From NCBI RefSeq assembly GCF_002234675.1, contig NC_019859.2:1805740-1869739 (forward strand): a stretch of 64,000 nt of DNA. The letters run 5' to 3'. Both the position numbers and the translations under genes were made by a program. Source of the stretch: Oryzias latipes. Lineage: Eukaryota > Chordata > Actinopteri > Beloniformes > Adrianichthyidae. Of the stretch, positions 57,823 to 64,000 are shown in pieces (the stretch's first letter is position 1; each line of letters opens with the position of its first letter). The notes beneath the pieces were generated by a model, which ran no database searches, was not told the origin of the DNA, and worked only from the letters and a program-made list of their open reading frames with translations.

Positions 57823-58496
57823 TATCCTCAAATTAAAATAAAACAGTCGGAGTTTCTGTTACTTCAGTCGGATAAGTATGCTACTGCTATAGACACTATA
57901 AACATTTTGATGTATAACTGGAGAGACTCATTTGAGAGGAAGTGGATGTTTGCTCTCACTTCAGATAGACATGGAAGGAAGTCTTCTGGTTTAGCACTTT
58001 TCTACCTTCCTTTAAGGCCCAAAGCTTCACAGTCCGTCCCATTAACACTCTGATTGTGGCCCTGCTGTCTTACAATGGTAATGTTCTGATAGAGGAATGA
58101 ACAGATATGTTTGAGACGAAGGAGTGAACAGTTCTCTGCACCACCAGTTGAATAGGGGGAACCTGAAACCATTAAAAAAAAAAGTCCAGTTTTAAGATCA
58201 CCCTGACCCCTCTTATGCTGAGAACACTGTTAGGAGACGGAGATCTCAGTGGAAAAGGGAGTAAGAAGAGGTCAGCCTCCTCAGCAACTCAGAGGAGGGA
58301 GGAGGAAGAGCAGCAATGGAGATCCAATGCCTGGTTGAAGATGGTCCACAAGAGAAGGTAAACAAATCTGAAGTCTAAGATTCTGAAGCCAATAAGGCCG
58401 ACCAAAACACCAGGGAGACGGACTAAACTGGAATCAGGGACAGGAAACGGGTCAAAAATACCTGGGAAAAAACTGAGCAGCTGGGCTGTGAATTAA

Positions 58497-58700
58497 CCAT
58501 TGTGCTGTCTTGTGGGGTCAAAATGACCCTACCCTTACATTGATATGTTATCCCTACAGGACAAAGGTGAAGAGGATTTCATGTAATCCATGGACACCAG
58601 TGAAGATCACAAATCAATGAAGAAAAAAGGTTCAGAGCACTGTCTAGTGGGTCTAGATGACCCAACTCCCAACGTCAAAGTGCCCAGGATAGCACAAGGG
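58497..58700 (+). mobile_element. piggyBac-like MITE, copy C
   Basis: The left end CCATTGTGCTGTC follows TTAA (58493-58496). The right end GGATAGCACAAGGG is followed by TTAC, a diverged target copy. The interior matches the other copies. Confidence 0.7.
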
Positions 58701-58734
58701 TTACGGCCGTGTCACACAGCTGCTACTCACATTT

Positions 58735-59265
58735 GAAGATGTCACGAAAATCCGTCATACGTGGAAAAAGTTTGAAAATTCGTGGTCTTTACGTGAAATT
58801 CTGACAGATGTATCACAAATGAACCACATTAAAACCACAGAAGAAGTACGAATAAACCACGCAAAGAACACGTAAACCAACAACTATTGTTGTAACACTG
58901 GGCTGTACAAATACAGTCATTCATCTTGTAGGCCGTTTGGTCCCATTCGGGGTCGCTATTTAAATAAAGAAAATTGAATTAAACATAGAACATGAACCGT
59001 GCGTAATTATTGTTCTGTTTATATCCAGTTCAATAGTGATTTGTGCGACAGTTACACAATTTGACTGTGACGTGCGGCGTATGTGTGATATAAATGTCAT
59101 ACATCATAGGTGCATGCGTATGTTTAGTAGACATACGTGCAACGGTCATGGAAAGACACTAATTTGTGTATGCATCTCGCAAAAAAAACACGCGTAATTG
59201 CGTAAGATTCACGTAATAAAATATGCGTAAACTGCGTAATTCTCAACGGACCGAAACTTTGTGTG
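58735..59265 (+). repeat. ACGTA-rich interspersed repeat, copy 3
   Basis: Most complete copy. CGTCATACGTGGAAAAAG is near the left side; CATGGAAAGACACTAATTTG and GTAATTGCGTAAGATTCACG are near the right. MITE copy C lies directly to its left. Confidence 0.65.
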
Positions 59266-59299
59266 ATTAGGCAGTACATGTGAAGAGATGGACCACAGA

Positions 59300-59385
59300 A
59301 CATGACATCAACGTTCAAACCCCAGGAGCTTTGTGGGTGAAACGCTCTACCGCTGCACCACAGCCGGCTCTAGAGTGACAGAGAG
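59300..59385 (-). repeat. tRNA-like SINE head
   Basis: Reading minus, GGCTGTGGTGCAGCGGTAGA (A-box like) and GGGGTTTGAACG (B-box like) are spaced as in tRNA-derived SINEs. It lies just outside the ACGTA-rich copy 3. Confidence 0.4.
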
Positions 59386-59709
59386 GGCTGTTGAAATCCA
59401 CAGACGAGTCTGTGCTGAGAACATTAGACGTTTTAGAGACTTTCTTCCTCAGGCGCCTGTTAACACAGAAACAGAATTTAAATTCATGTGCAGAAAACGT
59501 CCTTTTAGTCTTCAGACTTCAACGACAGTCAAACTTTAGCTTTTTACCAAGTAAAATGTTCACAGCTGAATACATTTTACGCATTTTATGTGGTATTTCT
59601 TTAATGGTTTATTTAAGGATCCCCATTAGTCTTTGCAAATGTAAAATTGCATTCTTCCTGGGGCCCACTTCCAAGAATACGTACATTATGACAGAGTTTG
59701 CATAAGGAT

Positions 59710-60470
59710 TACATGAACACCTAGCATAACTATAGTCTTCAAAATTCCAGAGAAACATTCGAGGCGAAGCAGTAAAACATATGAGACAAATTAAGAGATA
59801 AATCAGTTATTGAATGTAGTTTTATTATGAATCGTTGACTTCTTAGGATTAGCTTAAAAACTACTATGCCTTCTTATTATACCATTATTCCTAGAGGCAG
59901 CATATTCCAGGTCTGAATAAGAATAATAAACAAGGAAAGCAAACCGACCAACCAATTCAGAGCTTGAAGGCTCATCTTCTCGCTCAAGGCTCTGCTGCTC
60001 CGTCCTGTTTAACCTCAATCCTCTTCTCAGTTCCTCTGCTCACTTCTCCGTGGCACCAATAAAAAAAAAAGGAACAAATATCTCCCAAACTTGTCTGTGA
60101 AAGCGATGATACCAAGCATAAATCTGTAGCAACGAGCAGAGCAGACTGAGACCTAAAAAAAGAAGATGCTTCAGGAGGATCTGTGGAATCCAAACATGGG
60201 ACCAGAAACCTTCAGGAAGTGTGTGATCGTCAAAGAACTACAGGTCCGATGGGACGCATGAGAGAAAAACAGATCTATAAGGATAAACGACAGAGACTTA
60301 GTCTGAAATTCCAGATAAATGAAGTGATTTTTCTCCACAGTCTGTGTGTTTTAAGTCACTAAACGCCTTCGACTAAAACTGCGTCTGACCTGAGTGAAGT
60401 CCTCACATCAACCTACAGGGGGCGCCAAACGCTTCCGTTTGTGGCTTTGTCTGAGCACAGTCTGTGGAAA
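59710..60470. other. Intergenic, nothing recognised
   Basis: AT-rich sequence without open coding frames or identifiable repeats, upstream of socs7. Confidence 0.4.
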
Positions 60471-60477
60471 TGTCTGG

Positions 60478-60765
60478 AAGTTTTGCCCCTCCTGCTGCAT
60501 GATATTAAGCAATACAGATGACATTGATGGTATTACTACCAAAAGAGTAACAGCAATTGAGTTTTTGGGTGTATTTATTAATGATCATCTTTCCTAGAAA
60601 TATCAAATTAACTACAGTTTGACAAAAACAGCAAAATTGACTGCCGCACTGTAAAAAATGAAATGGTCAACTGATACCAGTGCATTGTTATAGAACTCCT
60701 TGATAATTCCATACCTGATCTATTGCATTGAAATATGGGAAAATGCAAAGAAAGGACATGTAAAC
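60478..60765 (+). pseudogene. Decayed LINE reverse transcriptase C-terminus
   Basis: The frame with stops reads TKRVTAIEFLGVFINDHLS, then KYQINYSLTKTAKLTAAL, and later IIPYLIYCIEIWENA. This is the end-of-RT region of L2/Rex-type LINEs (usually FLGVxID..LSW and LPYLxYCxxIWG). At least three in-frame stops. Confidence 0.65.
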
Positions 60766-60769
60766 TATA

Positions 60770-62180
60770 CTTTTGTTTTATATGGAAGCCATTCTGGAAG
60801 CTTCTGCTTTTGTTTTTTCTTGTAGTCTCGAATGTTTCCATGTAGAGATTCAAATGATCCAAAAAAGGCAGATGGAATCCAGATGAAGTCTGGTAGGAGG
60901 TGAAGGTCAGAGGAGCCTTGAAGGAGGGGTCACATTAGGTCAAACGGCCCTGGGTCCTGACCCAGTTGGATAGTAGGCACTATGTGCAAAAGGAAGTGAG
61001 AACAACAGGAGACACGATCTCATCAATTCTATTTGATTCATGTAAAATGCTCGTCTCTACAGGGCGAGACACGCATGGACTGGACTGGGGAGGCGGCTGA
61101 AAGAAAGGTGACCTGGTCTGAAGGTCACCTGGCTCCTGAGGAGGCTTTGATGGTTCAGGAGCGTCGCTGAGGAAGTGACCAGAGGCATCTCTGAACTTTC
61201 ACACGTTTTAGTCACGTCAGCCACTGAGCAGAATCCCAACAAGAATTCAATCGCAAGAAGAAGAGCGATTCTGCAGATTATTTCATAAACTTGGCAGAAA
61301 AACAAAAAATATTCGAGTGGTTATTAGGATTTTATCGTCATATTGTCCAAACTCTGAACTGTGGGACAAATTGAGATCAACCAAGAAAAATGTGTAGGTA
61401 TCTATTAATATTTGTAGATATTTTATGTTGTAATCCCTAAACTTAAAAAAAAGAAAAATTTTAAGCTTTAGAAATTTATTCACGTCATAATTCTTTAGAT
61501 GTTTTGGTTTATTTCAAAAAATTCAGGAGTGAACTGAGACCTAAATTTTTTATTTTCAGTTTCCGGAAGATATTTTCTTTTTGCAGCACAAAGCTCATCC
61601 TCTGCGGTTTGGAGGCTGCGTTGACGTGGAATGACATGCAGGTGGCGCTGCAGGCTGTTCAGCCGCTCGTGCTAAAGTGGATGAAGGCCCACTAATCCTC
61701 ATTGTGTGCTTGTGCTCCTATCCGAGGTTTATGTGAAGTAATCAAACTAACAACCTGCTTTTCACAGCTGAGCACTAATGTAATGTGACCTGGAGGTCAC
61801 AGCTGGGCAACATTAACGTTACACATTAATCACTTTTATTTTTAGTTTGCATCTTGACCTGCCGACTCTCCGCGTTATCTCAGGCTTTTTGGGGTTTGTT
61901 GCATACGACTGTCTGAGTTTGGATCTTCTCACGCGTGGAGGAAAACGTTTTATTTCTCCTAGAAACTCTTTGGAAATATCCGTATTCCCAGACAGAATTC
62001 CTTGGAGGTCGCCACAGTGATGGAGTTGTGTTTAGGATTCTCGGCTCAACCCTCTGGAGAGAAAATCAGGAGGAAAATGGGAAAGTTCCTACATGTGGCT
62101 CCACAGATTACAGAAATGGTAAAAATCCGACCAAGAAGGAGAGTTTTAAAGACGTGTTCTTGGATTCAAAAGCTTCAACC
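60770..62180. other. Intergenic, nothing recognised
   Basis: No ORF with recognisable motifs. Short inverted words (AAGGTGACCTGGTCTGAAGG then TCACCT) occur near 61105-61130 only. Confidence 0.35.
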
Positions 62181-62188
62181 ATTTTTAA

Positions 62189-62408
62189 CCCTTGTGCTAT
62201 CCTATGGAGTCCAGATAAACCCCCCCCTCCCTTCCATTGATATGTTCTCCCTACCATGACAAAGGTGGATAAAGGTGGAGAGGATTTCATGTAATCCATG
62301 GACACCAGTGAAGATCACAAATCATTGAAGAAAAAAGGTTCAGAGCTCTGTCTAGTGGGTCTAGATGACCCAACTCCCAATGGTAAAGTGCCTAGTATAG
62401 CACAAGGG
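62189..62408 (+). mobile_element. piggyBac-like MITE, copy D
   Basis: CCCTTGTGCTATCC follows TTAA (62185-62188) and the element ends TATAGCACAAGGG then TTAC. The interior is nearly identical to copies A and C. Confidence 0.72.
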
Positions 62409-62409
62409 T

Positions 62410-63285
62410 TACAGCAGAAAAATGTAGTTTTCAAAGACTCCCAATGATAAAGAGGAAACTATAATGAAAACCTTTGGATGAAATCTGGACTTAAAATCTT
62501 CTTTTTAGAAATGTTTCACTGTGATAAAGCCATTTGCATGAGTTAAAACGAAGAATAAAATAGAATAGAACGTTTTTATTGTCATTATAGATGGTATAAT
62601 GAGATATATTAGAATAACTCTTCCACTGTGACTTTGTCTATTTGAAAATAAAAATAAAAATAGAATAAGTCTTCCAGATGCCAAGAAACTCAACCTTTGT
62701 GCACGATGAGAAACACAGAAGAAGAAGAAAAGCCAGTTGTGGAGCTCAACAGTCGGTGGGTTTCACTCTCCAACCCCCACAGAACCGTTTTGACCAATCA
62801 GAACTCCTCAGAAATTGGAGCCACAGATTCTAATTTAAAGTCTGTGGGGGTTTTCTGGACTCTAAGTGATCAGCGAACGTTGACTTTGATTGATCATTAA
62901 AAAAACGGACAGAACAGTTTGGTGCAAGAACTTGAACCAGCAACTCTTTAGGCAGTTGTTTGTCCCAAACTCTTATTTTGAAATGTAACTGCATATTCAC
63001 TTCCTGTTCCTTTAGAACATGGCTGGTGATGCTGAATCTCTCTGTCTTTTTTTTCTTTTTCTGATCTATATTTACTGCTATTAAGAATGATGCCAAGCCG
63101 CTTTCTTACAGTTTCTGCAACAATGACGATAAAGCATCTTTTTTTAAAAAACAGCAACAAATATGGAGCTGAAGCAAAAATTCAGCCCTGTGACTTTATG
63201 TAAAAGAGCGGCAGGTGTGTGACGCAGCTCCTTCGTTTCTTTTGGGCAGAACTGAAGCCGGATTTTCCCCAAACCAGAAAGTGAA
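62410..63285. other. Intergenic, nothing recognised
   Basis: AT-rich, small ORFs only; possible repeat debris near 62690-62950. Confidence 0.35.
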
Positions 63286-63289
63286 GGAA

Positions 63290-63835
63290 CCCATAGGATG
63301 AACTGGAGTGAGTCTGCGTGACGTCATCCATAAAAAAATGCTTTGCTTTTAGCTCCAACCAAATTTAGTCAACTTAGATGCCATTTTTAAAAAAATACGG
63401 ACTCTGTCATGTTGGAAGCAGTGATCAGTAAGCAGTGATTGTCCCAAGTTGGTCTGAGTCAACGTTTCTATGGTAACCACTCTCGCCAATCAGAGGAAGC
63501 TAGTTAGAAGGCCACACCCCTACCACTTGAAAAGCTACACCAAATCTGTCAATCAAACATAGAACGCTGAATGTGGGGCCAAGCAGGCTCCTCCTACTTT
63601 CATTAAGGCATCTGATTGGTCGGTTTATGGCTGGTTTATGGCTTGAAAGACTTGAAAACACATTTAAAAAAATGAGGATTGATGTTAAAAAAAGGTATCA
63701 GATCCAGAACGGTTCTTCTGACCAATAGAAATGAAACGAAAACTGATGATTTTGTTTAACAAGCAACCTGACCGATGCTTTTGTTTGAAATGGGCTTCAA
63801 ACAGGAAGTTAAGTGATTGATTTCAAAGGTAAAAC
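63290..63835 (-). repeat. Interspersed family R, copy 3 (inverted)
   Basis: GGTAACCACTCTCGCCAATC, GAAGGCCACACCCCTACCAC and AGATCCAGAACGGTTCTTCT are reverse complements of copy 2 words in the expected order. Confidence 0.6.
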
Positions 63836-64000
63836 CCCAAAAACTTTGAGAAGTTTTCCTGCCTTTGTTTCAACAGTCCTGGTGAGCATTTTTAGCTGCG
63901 TTTTAAGTTATATGCAGGTTTTGCTTATATTTAAGGTTTTTTTTTAAATAAAGGTGTAAATTTTGAGAAGGATGAAACAGTAAACGTCTGCAGAGACTGT

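Overview
The window looks like the genome of a teleost fish, probably close to medaka (Oryzias). The evidence is vertebrate exon-intron genes with compact introns, fish-type RTE/L2 LINE and tRNA-SINE debris, piggyBac-like TTAA MITEs, a Harbinger element, and long AT-rich spacers full of microsatellites. The species is inferred from repeat style only and was not verified. No prokaryotic, CRISPR or complete tRNA/rRNA features were seen.

Two conserved vertebrate genes are complete and both lie on the minus strand. sp2 (8.6-19.9 kb) encodes a 604-residue Sp/KLF-type transcription factor in 8 coding exons. socs7 (40.4-56.8 kb) encodes an 806-residue SH2 plus SOCS-box adaptor in 9 coding exons. Every intron in both models has GT-AG ends and phases that close into one open frame. 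sp2 has a CCAAT-rich promoter around 20.0 kb. socs7 starts inside a CpG-rich exon with an unusually long N-terminus.

Between them lie elements with no familiar name. A single-exon ORF (24.1-26.6 kb, minus) encodes an unrecognised 835-residue coiled-coil protein with four acidic, serine-rich tail repeats; three NRF1-like palindromes phased at 44 bp lie upstream of it. At 2.6-4.0 kb (plus) a 7-exon, fully open Myb/SANT gene of Harbinger type sits beside a decayed transposase (4.4-5.2 kb, minus), which raises the possibility of domestication. A last-exon-like ORF of unknown identity follows at 5.37-5.74 kb.

The rest is mostly repeats. They include an RTE LINE endonuclease fragment (27.9-29.1 kb); a 2.6-kb non-coding element flanked by AAT repeats with terminal hairpins and a 100-bp tandem array (29.57-32.21 kb), with relatives at 20.7, 32.7 and 45.7 kb; a gypsy integrase fragment (32.4 kb); four TTAA MITEs; and a 98-bp perfect-centre palindrome leading into a fold-back element (51.96-52.72 kb) inside a socs7 intron. 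An ACGTA-rich family occurs at 15.6, 52.8 and 58.8 kb, and another interspersed family at 35.7, 37.1 and 63.3 kb.

All coordinates come from reading splice sites by eye. Untranslated ends, transcription starts and repeat family names are the least certain parts.
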